A stretch of DNA of 17,980 nucleotides, from the NCBI GenBank assembly GCA_910577035.1, contig CAJTKW010000080.1, positions 1 to 17,980 on the forward strand, read 5' to 3'. The translations under genes and the position numbers were made by a program. The DNA comes from an uncultured Acetatifactor sp. (GTDB taxonomy: Bacteria; Bacillota; Clostridia; Lachnospirales; Lachnospiraceae). Below are positions 6,387-14,907 of this stretch, in pieces. The notes beneath the pieces are model-generated. The model saw nothing but the letters and a program-made list of their open reading frames with translations, searched no databases and was not told the origin of the DNA. The stretch's first letter is position 1; each line of letters opens with the position of its first letter.

Positions 6387-6474
6387 GGAAGAATCGCCGT
6401 TCTTGCGATTCTTCGAGGAATGACTTAGATTTTCTTAGCGGGCGTACTTTGACCGCTTAGAAAATCTTCATTCC
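6387..6474. repeat. Structured dispersed repeat element, copy 1 (complete)
   Basis: The element has two stem-loops. Stem 1 is a perfect 10-bp hairpin GAAGAATCGC/GCGATTCTTC (6388-6397 with 6405-6414) around the 7-base loop CGTTCTT. Stem 2 is a long hairpin: a 7-bp outer stem GGAATGA/TCATTCC (6417-6423 with 6468-6474), a small internal loop, and a 14-bp inner stem with one mismatch (6428-6441 with 6453-6466) around an 11-base loop. A second copy with near-identical sequence lies at 17900-17957. It stands between the TetR promoter region and the end of the YfhO-like gene. The function is not known to me: it could be a non-coding RNA, an mRNA 3' structure or a small non-autonomous mobile element. 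Confidence 0.75.
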
Positions 6475-6536
6475 TTTCACACTATAACCCCATTGACCGT
6501 TTTTGAGAAGACCCTGAATCTACAAAGGCTACAAAG

Positions 6537-6561
6537 GAAAAGAGTCCCTCAGCGGGACTCT
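6537..6561 (-). terminator. Intrinsic terminator of the YfhO-like gene
   Basis: On the minus strand, the 8-bp stem AGAGTCCC/GGGACTCT with a 5-base loop is followed by TTTCCTTT, starting a few bases past the stop codon at 6567. The U-tract is interrupted but the position is right. Confidence 0.72.
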
Positions 6562-6566
6562 TCCGG

Positions 6567-9116
6567 TTACGGAGACTCATTCTGCTTCTTTTCCGCGTCC
6601 TCCGGGATGCGGCCCCCACAGGCGGCATCCCCGGGCAGCAACCGCTGGCGGCGTCTCCCTGTCAGCACCGCAATTCCCGCCAGTATGGCAATACTTGCCA
6701 TTGTAACTGCAATGCCCGCTGCGGATCCTGCGGGGCGGTATTTCATCACAATCTCATATTCACCCGGCTCCAGGTCAAAGGCCATAAGGCAGCCTCCGAA
6801 CAGCTCTCCCTCTCGCTTCTCCCCGTTCATCCATATTGTCCAGCCGTCTTCATAAGGTACCGACAGGATCAGCCGCCTTGGCTCCTTCAGCGTAATCCGG
6901 CCGGAAACGGCATCACTCTCCCACTGCACCTCTTCCAGATGCGGGGATTCCAGCTTCGACAGTACCCCTGCCAGCAGCTCTTCGTCCATTTTATAAATGT
7001 CCACGGATATTTTCGGGGTTTCGTCCTTCTCATCCCCGTTTTTCAAAGTGATCGTCTGCCCTGCCTCCAAATACCCCAGATAAAGAATGCAGCTCCGCTT
7101 CAGGTCGCCAAAGGTCTCCTCATTCCTGCTGCCGCCCACGCACGTGATCTTGGAGGTTCCCGACGCCGTTACCAAACCATAATAGATGCCCCCTTCTTTC
7201 GCCGTAAACTGTACGTCATCTCCCCGGTTCAGCTTCTCCGCTGCCCGAAACAGCTGTCCGGGCAGTCCCAGTTCCCGTACAATCCGGTTCTGCAGGCTGA
7301 AAGGCTGATTCTCATATCCCTCCGGCACATCGAATCCCACCGGCGCCGTATAACCAAAGGGCAGAACCGCATTGCACTGATACAGGCAGATGTCCCCGCT
7401 CTCAGCGACTTTCGTATACAGGCTGCAGTCATAGGCTTCCGACTCTCCGAACATGTACTCCACATTCAGCAGCGCAGAGGTAAGCCCCGTGGCGCCGTCA
7501 AAGCTGTAATATACCTTACTGTGCCGCATTCCCAGCCTGTGATAAAGGTCCATAACATCCGAATTCAACGTGGAAGAAAAGATGCTGGCCGAGGGGTAGC
7601 CGGCCAACGTGGCATCATTCTTGGTCTTACGGGTAAACTTCTCCACCCGGTAAAAGCCCGGGCTCCTCTCCTGTGTCCAACGGTACAGCGCCCTGTAATC
7701 CTCCTGCTGATTCAGATAAGCCTCCCGATCCGTGGTGCCGATGCTGGTATCCCAGGTATTGATGCTGCACTCCGTCAGCACCACTGCCAGTGCCACAACA
7801 CCCACTCCCCATCTGACGCTTTTCTTCTGCCTCGTCCTGTACAGATACAAAAGCACCGCATAAGCGGTCACAAATACCAGAGTCAGAAGCTTAACCCCCA
7901 GCTCAAAGTCCTCATGATCCACAAATTTCTCACAGAACATCAAAAAACCCACCGCAGCAAGATACCCGCAGAGAATCTGCCGGGTATCCGTCTCTTCCAG
8001 ATTTCTGTATGCGTCATATGCCATGGTCAGCACCAGAAAGACATAGAGAAAGGACTGTCTCGCCGGAAGAGAATCCGGATAGTTCAGGCCGTGCCAGATA
8101 AAGTTCAGAATATTGGTGGAAAAGCTTATCAGCAGGAAGGCCGCCAGGCCCATCCTGCAGAACCTTTCCCGAATGGAAATACGCCGGTTCATCAGATACA
8201 TGGGAATCAGCATCAGCACCGCGCTGCCGCAGTAAATATTCGGCCAGTGATCCAGCCCCCGCTCCGTATAAACGCAGACACAGTGCCTTGCCAGCATATC
8301 CAGCACGGAAAAATAGGATTCCACCTTCTCGGGGAACGGTGCATTCCCGAAATCCGTCTGCAAAATGGCGCAGACCTCCGGAATCAGCAATACCGCCGAA
8401 AGCCCGCCCGCCAGGGCGGAAAACACCGCAAAGCATCCTATGCTGCGCAGACGGTTTTTCCTCTCCGTTATCAAAAGCATCCCGAAATACAGCACCAGGA
8501 AAATACAGATCATGATGGAAAGATAGTAATTGGTAAAAATGGAAAACGCCAGGGTCAGGCAGTACAGGCCCCACCGCCCTTCCTTTACCAGCCGCTCCAG
8601 CCCCAGCAGGATCAGCGGCAATACCCAGATACAGTCCAGCCACATAATATTGTAATTATACGCCGCCATAAACCCTGAAAACGCATAAAACATGGAAAAG
8701 AGCAAAACCGCCCGGTCCCTGGTCTCAAAATGCCTCTGAAAATACAGACATGCCGTCAGGCCGCAGAGCCCGGTCTTAAAGACCACAAGATAGCTTAAGA
8801 ATTCCACCTCGTGCTCCACCGGGACCAGCAGCCCCAGAATATGAAAGGGGCTGGCCAGGTAATAAACAAAAAGCGCCATATAATTGGAACCGATGCCTGC
8901 GTGAAAGGAGAAATCAAGGCCTTCTCCCCCTCGTATCCTGCGGATCAGTTCACTGAAAAACGGCATATACTGATGATACAGGTCACCGGACAGAAAGCTC
9001 CTGTTTCCAAAGGGATAAATGCTTTTCACGATATAAAGGAGCAGCATGACCACCACCGGCAGCACAAAGGCCAGCAGCAATACTGCATTTTCCTGCTTTA
9101 ATTTATATTTTTTCAT
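6567..9116 (-). CDS. YfhO-like polytopic membrane protein (849 aa)
   Basis: This large membrane protein resembles the YfhO family (PF09586). The first transmembrane segment is about 11-31. The motif FLSGDLYHQYMPFF (about 41-54) in the first extracytoplasmic loop is characteristic and includes an acidic residue where GT-C glycosyltransferases keep theirs. Many further hydrophobic segments fill the N-terminal half. A largely soluble domain follows, and a last membrane helix (about 798-820) precedes a charged cytoplasmic tail. YfhO proteins are linked to lipid or teichoic-acid glycosylation in Firmicutes, but the acceptor here is unknown. The ribosome binding site (GTGAGG) is weak and rather far from the ATG. 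The gene appears to be monocistronic, divergent from the amidotransferase gene across a 56-base gap with no strong promoter that I can see. Confidence 0.86.
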   Translation of the reverse strand: MKKYKLKQENAVLLLAFVLPVVVMLLLYIVKSIYPFGNRSFLSGDLYHQYMPFFSELIRRIRGGEGLDFSFHAGIGSNYMALFVYYLASPFHILGLLVPVEHEVEFLSYLVVFKTGLCGLTACLYFQRHFETRDRAVLLFSMFYAFSGFMAAYNYNIMWLDCIWVLPLILLGLERLVKEGRWGLYCLTLAFSIFTNYYLSIMICIFLVLYFGMLLITERKNRLRSIGCFAVFSALAGGLSAVLLIPEVCAILQTDFGNAPFPEKVESYFSVLDMLARHCVCVYTERGLDHWPNIYCGSAVLMLIPMYLMNRRISIRERFCRMGLAAFLLISFSTNILNFIWHGLNYPDSLPARQSFLYVFLVLTMAYDAYRNLEETDTRQILCGYLAAVGFLMFCEKFVDHEDFELGVKLLTLVFVTAYAVLLYLYRTRQKKSVRWGVGVVALAVVLTECSINTWDTSIGTTDREAYLNQQEDYRALYRWTQERSPGFYRVEKFTRKTKNDATLAGYPSASIFSSTLNSDVMDLYHRLGMRHSKVYYSFDGATGLTSALLNVEYMFGESEAYDCSLYTKVAESGDICLYQCNAVLPFGYTAPVGFDVPEGYENQPFSLQNRIVRELGLPGQLFRAAEKLNRGDDVQFTAKEGGIYYGLVTASGTSKITCVGGSRNEETFGDLKRSCILYLGYLEAGQTITLKNGDEKDETPKISVDIYKMDEELLAGVLSKLESPHLEEVQWESDAVSGRITLKEPRRLILSVPYEDGWTIWMNGEKREGELFGGCLMAFDLEPGEYEIVMKYRPAGSAAGIAVTMASIAILAGIAVLTGRRRQRLLPGDAACGGRIPEDAEKKQNESP

Positions 9117-9172
9117 TCAGACAAGCCTCACAACATATATTAATGAAACAGCTTATTTCAGGAGATATACGG

Positions 9173-9829
9173 ATGAAAATTGCAATTGCGGGAAAAAAGG
9201 CCGCCACAGAAAATTATGTGCGCTACGTGGCCTCGGCCGGCATGGAGCCGTCGGTCACCCTGAACCCCGGCGAGCTTACCGGCTGTGATGCCCTGATTCT
9301 CCCCGGGGGCGGCGACATTACACCGGCCTTCTTCGGAGAGCGGAACCGGGCCTCCCACAACATTGATACGGAGCTGGACGTCCTGCAGTTTCAGGCTCTG
9401 GATCTGTTCCTCCGCAGCAGAAAGCCCATCCTCGGCATCTGCAAGGGAATGCAGCTCATAAATGTAGGCCTGGGGGGGACTGTCATCCAGGATCTGCCCA
9501 CCGCCGGCCTTCATAAATATAATGACGGTGATCAATACCACGCCACCGTCATCGAAAAGAATTCCTGGCTGTACTCCCTGTACGGTGACAAGGCCACCGT
9601 CAACAGCGCCCATCACCAGTCCATCGGCAAGCCGGGACGGGGCCTGCAGGTCATACAGTACTGCCCTGAAGATCTCTGCCCCGAAGCTTTCGCACATGAA
9701 AGCCTTCCCATCCTGGGTGTACAATGGCATCCCGAACGTCTGGATCCCGGGACAACTACCCTTTCCGGCGAGGCCGTACTTTGCTTTTTTGCCTCCTTGA
9801 CTGGGCGGCAATGTCAAAGAGAGACTTGA
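9173..9829 (+). CDS. Class I glutamine amidotransferase / gamma-glutamyl hydrolase-like protein (PuuD type)
   Basis: This 218-residue protein has the peptidase C26 arrangement. The oxyanion region PGGGD is at 44-48, the nucleophile Cys90 is in GICKGMQ, VNSAHHQS is at 143-150, and the catalytic His186 and Glu188 are in QWHPE. Relatives hydrolyse gamma-glutamyl compounds such as gamma-glutamyl-GABA, but the substrate here cannot be assigned. I chose the ATG at 9173 because AGGAG lies 8 bases upstream. An ATG 10 codons earlier has no ribosome binding site. The protein is slightly shorter than typical family members (about 240-250). Its last 74 bases overlap, tail to tail, the end of the Mbeg1-like gene on the other strand. 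Confidence 0.88.
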   Translation: MKIAIAGKKAATENYVRYVASAGMEPSVTLNPGELTGCDALILPGGGDITPAFFGERNRASHNIDTELDVLQFQALDLFLRSRKPILGICKGMQLINVGLGGTVIQDLPTAGLHKYNDGDQYHATVIEKNSWLYSLYGDKATVNSAHHQSIGKPGRGLQVIQYCPEDLCPEAFAHESLPILGVQWHPERLDPGTTTLSGEAVLCFFASLTGRQCQRET

Positions 9830-10871
9830 TGACCGTCCGCAATATCCCGGCCGTGTCGTCGTCAATCTCCTTCAGCGCAGCCACAATCCCATTCATACTC
9901 CGCTTCCACTCCGCAGTCATATCTATGAGATTGTCTGCCTGGGAGGCGGACACCACCTGAAACAGGGTATCTACAAAGATCCTGAGCTGTTCCTCACTCA
10001 GGGAAAGGATCCATGTATTCAGCGTGTTGTCCATTTTCTTCCTGCGCTCATAAATATCATTCACCGTCTTCAGGTGGTCCCCTTCCACCAGCCAGGTAAA
10101 GGGATCATGCTGCATCAGCCCCAGGGACTTGCTCTCCACCACCCTGAAGTGCATGTCGGATTCAAACAGCATCCCTACCAGAGACGAATGAGGCAGGATC
10201 TTCACCACTCTGTCCCTGATTCTGTCGTAATGGCAGGCCTCCAGCACCTCAGGCCGAAAGCCCGGCCCGTCCAGATTGTAGATCTTTAAGATCCTCTCCT
10301 GTACCGCCGGCGCACAGCGCATGGCGCTGTATACGGCCAGATTTCCGCCTTTGGAATGCCCGCCCATATAGAAAGGGCCATCCAGCCTGGCCGCCACGGC
10401 GTTCAGATACTCCACGCTGTACTCCTGCCCGGGAACCGGCGAGAGAAACGCCATGTTAAAATCCTCCTTCCAGCCCACAATCGTCTCATCCGTCCCCCGG
10501 TACGCCACATAGACGGTCCCGTCATTCAGAATATAAGTCACTGCGGAAAACTGGGTCTCCGACTTCTCATCGATCTCATTGACATAAAAATTTAAAAGCA
10601 GGTCGCTGTATCTTCTGCCTGCCAGCATTCCTTCGATCAGCGCCCGGTTGACCTCCTCAAAGCGCACGTCCGCAAACAGCCCTTCATATTTGGGGCTTTC
10701 CTTTAAGCTTTGCAGCGTAACAAAGGGAAGCTCCTCCCGGACCTCCGGCACCATTCCCTCGAATTTCAGATAAGACAGCTGGCAGAGCGCCAGACTGTCA
10801 ATTTCCGTCATCGCCATCTCCTGAAAAGAGTATTTTCCATAGTCTCTGATATAATCCAGTACTGTTCCCAT
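9756..10871 (-). CDS. Mbeg1-like / DUF2974 alpha/beta-hydrolase-fold protein
   Basis: This 371-residue soluble protein has a lipase-3-like segment YVAYRGTDETIVGWKEDF (about 121-138) and a nucleophile elbow GHSKGG (171-176, Ser173). NLDGPGF follows about 45 residues later, near where the acidic residue of the triad is expected. These features match PF11187 (Mbeg1-like), whose members occur widely in Firmicutes; the substrate is unknown. AGGA lies 8 bases before the ATG. It is the last gene of the rhamnose string, 14 bases after citrate synthase. Its C-terminal basic tail (RRQKSKVRPRRKG) is encoded in the 74-base stretch that overlaps the convergent amidotransferase gene. Confidence 0.82.
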   Translation of the reverse strand: MGTVLDYIRDYGKYSFQEMAMTEIDSLALCQLSYLKFEGMVPEVREELPFVTLQSLKESPKYEGLFADVRFEEVNRALIEGMLAGRRYSDLLLNFYVNEIDEKSETQFSAVTYILNDGTVYVAYRGTDETIVGWKEDFNMAFLSPVPGQEYSVEYLNAVAARLDGPFYMGGHSKGGNLAVYSAMRCAPAVQERILKIYNLDGPGFRPEVLEACHYDRIRDRVVKILPHSSLVGMLFESDMHFRVVESKSLGLMQHDPFTWLVEGDHLKTVNDIYERRKKMDNTLNTWILSLSEEQLRIFVDTLFQVVSASQADNLIDMTAEWKRSMNGIVAALKEIDDDTAGILRTVIKSLFDIAAQSRRQKSKVRPRRKG

Positions 10872-10885
10872 AGATAGTTCCTGCC

Positions 10886-12232
10886 TTACCTGTCCTCTAT
10901 ATCCACATATTCCCTTCTGTCCATCACGCTCTTATAAGCAGGGCGGATAATCTTATCCATATTGATAAGCTCCTCGATCCTGTGGGCGCTCCAGCCCACG
11001 ATCCTGGCAACGGCAAATATGGGAGTATACAGCTCCAGGGGAATTTCCAGCATACTATACACAAATCCGCTGTAAAAGTCCACATTTGCGCTGACTCCCT
11101 TATAAATGCGCGCCTTCTCCGCAATCACCTGGGGCGCGATGCGCTCAATCATGGAATACAGGGCAAAATCCTTATTCCGCCCCTTTGCCTCTGCCAGCTT
11201 CTGCACAAAACCCTTGAAAACCTGGGCCCTGGGATCGGAAAGGGAATACACCGCATGGCCCATACCATAAATCAGCCCCTTGCGGTCAAAGGCTTCCCGG
11301 TTCAGTATCTTCTTCAGATAATTCCTTACCTCGTCCTCGTCCTCCCAGTCGGACACATTCTTCTCAATGTCCCGCATCATCTCCACCACCTTGATATTGG
11401 CACCGCCGTGCTTGGGACCCTTCAGGGAAGAAAGCGCCGCCGCAATCACGGAGTAGGTGTCGGAACCCGAAGACGTCACCACGCGGGTAGTAAAGGTGGA
11501 ATTGTTACCGCCGCCATGCTCCATATGCAGCACCAGCGCAATATCCAGCACCCTTGCCTCCAGGTCCGTATACTTTTTGTCCGGGCGCAGCATCATCAGC
11601 AGGTTCTCCGCCGTGCAGATCTTTTTGGAAGGACGGTGGATATACATGCTCTCGTCATTCTGATAATGATTGTAAGCATGATACCCATATACTGCCAGCA
11701 TGGGAAACACCCCGATCAGCGCCATGCACTGCCGCAGCACATTCTCGATAGAGGTGTCACTGCAGTTCTTGTCGTAGGAGGCGAGAGTCAATACGCTCCT
11801 TGTGAGGGAATTCATAATATCGCTGCTGGGCGCCTTCATAATGACATCCCTGGTAAAATTGGTGGGCAGCGTCCTGTAGGATGCAAGAAGCTCCCGGAAA
11901 TCCTTCATCTGCTGCTTGCTGGGCAGCTCGCCGAACAGGAGGAGATAAGATACCTCCTCAAAGCCGGCATGCTTTCCCCGAAATCCTTTCACCAGCTCGA
12001 TACAGTCATACCCGCGGTACCACAGCTTTCCTTCACAGGGAGTCTTCACCCCGTCCACCATCTGAAAGGACTCGATTTTGGAAATATTTGTCAGGCCGGT
12101 CACAACACCGTTTCCGTTCTTGTCCCGCAGCCCCCGCTGCACCTCATACCGGTCAAACATCTCCGGCTCTAGCCTGTCAGCCTCCCTGCACAATGCAGCG
12201 TACTCATTTAAATATAATTCACTCTTCTTCAA
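10886..12232 (-). CDS. Citrate synthase
   Basis: This 448-residue enzyme condenses acetyl-CoA with oxaloacetate to give citrate. All expected active-site parts are present: EHGGGNNSTF around His239, His275 in KGPKHGGAN, His326 in GMGHAVY, Asp385 in NVDFYSG, and the CoA/citrate-binding Arg410 in VARIVGWSAH. His275, His326 and Asp385 correspond to His264, His305 and Asp362 of the E. coli enzyme. A 2-methylcitrate synthase activity cannot be excluded from sequence. The start is TTG at 12230-12232, with GGAGG 8 bases upstream; an ATG in another frame between them gives only a few codons. It lies 23 bases after the 158-residue ORF, so it is probably cotranscribed with the rhamnose genes, an unusual neighbour for it. 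No aconitase or isocitrate dehydrogenase gene is in the window. Confidence 0.93.
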   Translation of the reverse strand: MKKSELYLNEYAALCREADRLEPEMFDRYEVQRGLRDKNGNGVVTGLTNISKIESFQMVDGVKTPCEGKLWYRGYDCIELVKGFRGKHAGFEEVSYLLLFGELPSKQQMKDFRELLASYRTLPTNFTRDVIMKAPSSDIMNSLTRSVLTLASYDKNCSDTSIENVLRQCMALIGVFPMLAVYGYHAYNHYQNDESMYIHRPSKKICTAENLLMMLRPDKKYTDLEARVLDIALVLHMEHGGGNNSTFTTRVVTSSGSDTYSVIAAALSSLKGPKHGGANIKVVEMMRDIEKNVSDWEDEDEVRNYLKKILNREAFDRKGLIYGMGHAVYSLSDPRAQVFKGFVQKLAEAKGRNKDFALYSMIERIAPQVIAEKARIYKGVSANVDFYSGFVYSMLEIPLELYTPIFAVARIVGWSAHRIEELINMDKIIRPAYKSVMDRREYVDIEDR

Positions 12233-12255
12233 TAAACATACCTCCGTTTTTCATC

Positions 12256-12732
12256 TTATTCGATTATTCCGACGAAATGCTTCTCCAACAGCTCCCTGCG
12301 CTGCTGCTCCAGCAGAATCAGGCTCAGATCCTCCGGTTCCTTCAGGTCGAAGCGGGATCTGATAAACCGTTCCATACTCCTCTCAATACTGGCAAGCACA
12401 CTGCGGCTGGTAACCTTTTTGCTGCTGTCCTCACAGGGTGTAAAGGTAAATACAATATCCCAGTTCCCCAGAATATCGTTATGGTTCTTCCCTGCCTCAT
12501 TGCGCTGGGCCGCCGTAGTGACATTGATCCCCGTCAGGTCAATCCCCGTGGGACATTCCTCCAGCCACCGGTAGCCGGTGACAAAGCGCAGCACCCCGCG
12601 GAACATTCCCCACAGGACCTCCTTTGCCCTTTCCTCCACCCCTTCACAATGAAGGTCAATAGATTCCATGTACCAGTTATACTCAAATTCGGGATCTACC
12701 TTTCCCTTCTCCCTTCCGGTTCCTTCAAACAT
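12256..12732 (-). CDS. Unrecognised 158-residue soluble protein between rhaD and citrate synthase
   Basis: I do not recognise this protein. It is soluble, with no signal peptide or membrane segment, and has three cysteines (29, 60, 100) without metal-binding spacing. The central part (about 48-72) alternates hydrophobic and polar residues, as expected of beta strands. The C-terminal third (about 112-152) is helical and charged, and includes LILLEQQRRELLEKHF. The start follows AGGAGGGGAG with normal spacing. Codon use resembles the neighbours. It sits 44 bases after rhaD and 23 before citrate synthase, so it is very likely a translated member of the string. The function cannot be inferred from the sequence. 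Confidence 0.75.
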   Translation of the reverse strand: MFEGTGREKGKVDPEFEYNWYMESIDLHCEGVEERAKEVLWGMFRGVLRFVTGYRWLEECPTGIDLTGINVTTAAQRNEAGKNHNDILGNWDIVFTFTPCEDSSKKVTSRSVLASIERSMERFIRSRFDLKEPEDLSLILLEQQRRELLEKHFVGIIE

Positions 12733-12776
12733 AGCACTCTCCCCTCCTTGCTGCCTCGCGGCATCTCCTTCCCAAA

Positions 12777-13637
12777 TTATACAAATAATTCCTCATCGGA
12801 TTTATAGTTCAATATCTCTTCGTTGAGCGTCACCCCGAATTCCCTGCCGATGTCCCTGAGATTATCGTCGGTAATACACTGTCTGGTCTTCCTGCCGCCG
12901 TTTGCCGACAAAGTGATGCAGGCAATCTGGGAAGCTTTCTCGATGGTGTGCATCAGGCCAAAGGCCGTATCAAAATCCGGGCCGGACACAAAGAGCCCAT
13001 GGAACGCCCAGACTGCCGCGTCATATTTCTCCATCTCCGCACAGGTAGCCTTTGCGATCCCGGCTCCCCCGGGCACCATCCAGGGTACAACTCCCACTCC
13101 GTCGGGAAACACCACGCAGCACTCCGTCTCGCTCTTCCACAGCACCCGGGTAAATGCCTCCGCAGACAGGGGCAGTATGTAGCTGAGCGCCACCACATAG
13201 GGCGGATGGGCATGGTAAATCACGCGGTTTGCGCCGCCTGTGATCCGTTTCTTCACGGAATGGTTCATAAAGTGGCTGGGAAATTCACTGGTAGGCCTGC
13301 CGCCGTTTTCCAGCCCCCATACAATACGCCAGGAATCCCCCTTCTCATTGATTTCCACGATGCAGATATTGTCCTGGGGCTCCAGCTCCACATTTCTAAG
13401 GTACTTCCCGCTGCCGGAGGCAATAAAGTATTCCCCCTTGAGGTTCGCTGCCTGTACCCCCATGGATACCCATTCGCCGGGCTGCTCCCGGAAGAAGGGA
13501 CGGCACTGTACCACCTCTTCCTCCCGCATGCGGTAGGTCAGATTTCCGCCGTTCCTTTCATGCCACCCCAGGGCCACACCGTCCGAGCACATGCGGATGT
13601 AATCCTTTATCACCTTTATATCTTCAATACTATACAT
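12777..13637 (-). CDS. rhaD: Rhamnulose-1-phosphate aldolase
   Basis: This zinc-dependent class II aldolase cleaves L-rhamnulose 1-phosphate into dihydroxyacetone phosphate and L-lactaldehyde. The 286-residue length and residue positions fit the E. coli enzyme closely. The phosphate site is GN (31-32) and SGSGKY (74-79), the catalytic Glu118 is in RPTSEFPSH, the zinc ligands His142 and His144 are in YHAHPP, and His213 is in AFHGLFVSGP (E. coli Glu117, His141, His143, His212). AGGAGG precedes the ATG. It lies 19 bases after rhaA in the same direction. Assignment is firm. Confidence 0.95.
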   Translation of the reverse strand: MYSIEDIKVIKDYIRMCSDGVALGWHERNGGNLTYRMREEEVVQCRPFFREQPGEWVSMGVQAANLKGEYFIASGSGKYLRNVELEPQDNICIVEINEKGDSWRIVWGLENGGRPTSEFPSHFMNHSVKKRITGGANRVIYHAHPPYVVALSYILPLSAEAFTRVLWKSETECCVVFPDGVGVVPWMVPGGAGIAKATCAEMEKYDAAVWAFHGLFVSGPDFDTAFGLMHTIEKASQIACITLSANGGRKTRQCITDDNLRDIGREFGVTLNEEILNYKSDEELFV

Positions 13638-13656
13638 TCTCCGTTCCTCCTGCCTC

Positions 13657-14904
13657 TTATCTCTTTATAAGGACTTCGTCCTCATACTTTTTCACCTCTG
13701 CATAGAAATCCCTGTCCCCCGGAACTCCCTGACGTTTACAATATTCCTCCCAGATGTCGCCCAAAGGCAGCAGCTTCACCGCCTCCTGCTCCACCATTAA
13801 CCGGGTAAAGCCGGCCTCGTCCTGCAGCCGCTTCAGCCTTTCACCGGGGGTACAGAGCGCCGCCAGCAGTGCCTTCTGCCAGCTGCGGAAGCCCATGGCC
13901 CAGGCGGATACCCGGTTGATGCTGGCATCAAAGTAGTCCAGCGCCATGTACACCCTCTCCAGGCCGTCACAGCGCACGATTTCCTTTGCCATCTCCCTGG
14001 TCTCATCGTCGAAAAGCACTACATGGTCGCTGTCCCAGCGGATAGGCCTGGTAATATGCAGGGCGATCTCCGGGAAGAAGCAAAGCAGGGCCGGGATCTT
14101 GTCGGACACCATCTCCGTGGGATGATAATGGCCGTTGTCCATCAGGGGCAGACATCCCTCATGGGTGGCCGCAAAGCTTAAGGTAAACTCCGCGCTCCCC
14201 GTAGTGAACGCCTCCACGCCGATGCCAAAAACCTTGGATTCCACACAGGGCTTTACCTTGCTCCGGTCAAAGGGCTGGGAAAGGATCTGTTCTATGGAAT
14301 CCTTATAGCGCATCCTGGGACCCATGCGGTCCGCGGGAACATCCTTAAAGCCGTCCCCCGTCCAGATATTCATTACACAGGGAACACCCGTCTCTTCCGC
14401 AAAATACTGGGAAATACGGATACATGCCTTCCCGTGGTTAATCCAGAACTCCCGGATTTCCCTGTCAGGGCTGCTCAGCGTCAGGCCGTCCTTCATCTTG
14501 GGATGGGAGAAAAACGTGGGATTGAAATCAATCCCCATCCCCCGCTCTCTGGCAAAGTCCACCCACTTTTTAAAATGTTTCGGTTCAAGCCGGTCTCTGT
14601 CAGCAAACTCCCCCGGCTCAAAAATGGCATAAGACGCGTGAAGATTGAGCTTTTTCTTTCCGGGCATCAGGCTCAGGGCCTGATCCATGTCCTGCATCAG
14701 CTGCTCCGGCGTCTTCGCCTTTCCGGGATAGTTGCCCGTAGTCTGAATCCCCCCTGTCAGCGGGCCGTCATGGTCAAAGCCAATCACGTCATCCCCCTGC
14801 CAGCAATGCAGGGAAACCGGAATCCCGGACAGCTTTTCCATAGCCGCTTCCACATCCACTCCCCAGGAATTATAAATCTCCTTCGCCGAATCAAATCTTG
14901 TCAT
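13657..14904 (-). CDS. rhaA: L-rhamnose isomerase
   Basis: This 415-residue enzyme interconverts L-rhamnose and L-rhamnulose (E. coli RhaA is 419). Recognisable parts are the N-terminal segment GGIQTTGNYPGKAKTPEQL (51-69), LNLHASY (86-92), VMNIWTGDG (177-185), and the metal-binding barrel residues Glu222 (VESKVFGIG), Asp256 (LMDNGHYHPTE), His283 and Asp291 (ALHITRPIRWDSDH). The ribosome binding site lies inside the last codons of rhaB, with only 3 bases between the two genes, so translation is probably coupled. It acts in the cytoplasm on imported rhamnose. Confidence 0.96.
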   Translation of the reverse strand: MTRFDSAKEIYNSWGVDVEAAMEKLSGIPVSLHCWQGDDVIGFDHDGPLTGGIQTTGNYPGKAKTPEQLMQDMDQALSLMPGKKKLNLHASYAIFEPGEFADRDRLEPKHFKKWVDFARERGMGIDFNPTFFSHPKMKDGLTLSSPDREIREFWINHGKACIRISQYFAEETGVPCVMNIWTGDGFKDVPADRMGPRMRYKDSIEQILSQPFDRSKVKPCVESKVFGIGVEAFTTGSAEFTLSFAATHEGCLPLMDNGHYHPTEMVSDKIPALLCFFPEIALHITRPIRWDSDHVVLFDDETREMAKEIVRCDGLERVYMALDYFDASINRVSAWAMGFRSWQKALLAALCTPGERLKRLQDEAGFTRLMVEQEAVKLLPLGDIWEEYCKRQGVPGDRDFYAEVKKYEDEVLIKR

Positions 14905-14907
14905 ACC

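Noticed and set aside
6377..6463. A 28-codon frame in copy 1 of the repeat element, and a 13-codon frame in copy 2
   Set aside because: The two copies differ by changes that preserve the stem but shift the frame, so there is no shared peptide and no ribosome binding site.
6939..8678. A 579-codon open frame on the plus strand opposite the YfhO-like gene
   Set aside because: It lies antisense to a well-supported membrane protein gene. Its product is rich in Gln, His, Arg and Pro with no domain, and it has no ribosome binding site. It is explained by the base composition of the opposite strand's codons.
10982..12172. A 396-codon open frame on the plus strand opposite citrate synthase
   Set aside because: The complete active-site set of citrate synthase is on the other strand. 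The antisense product has biased composition and no recognisable motif.
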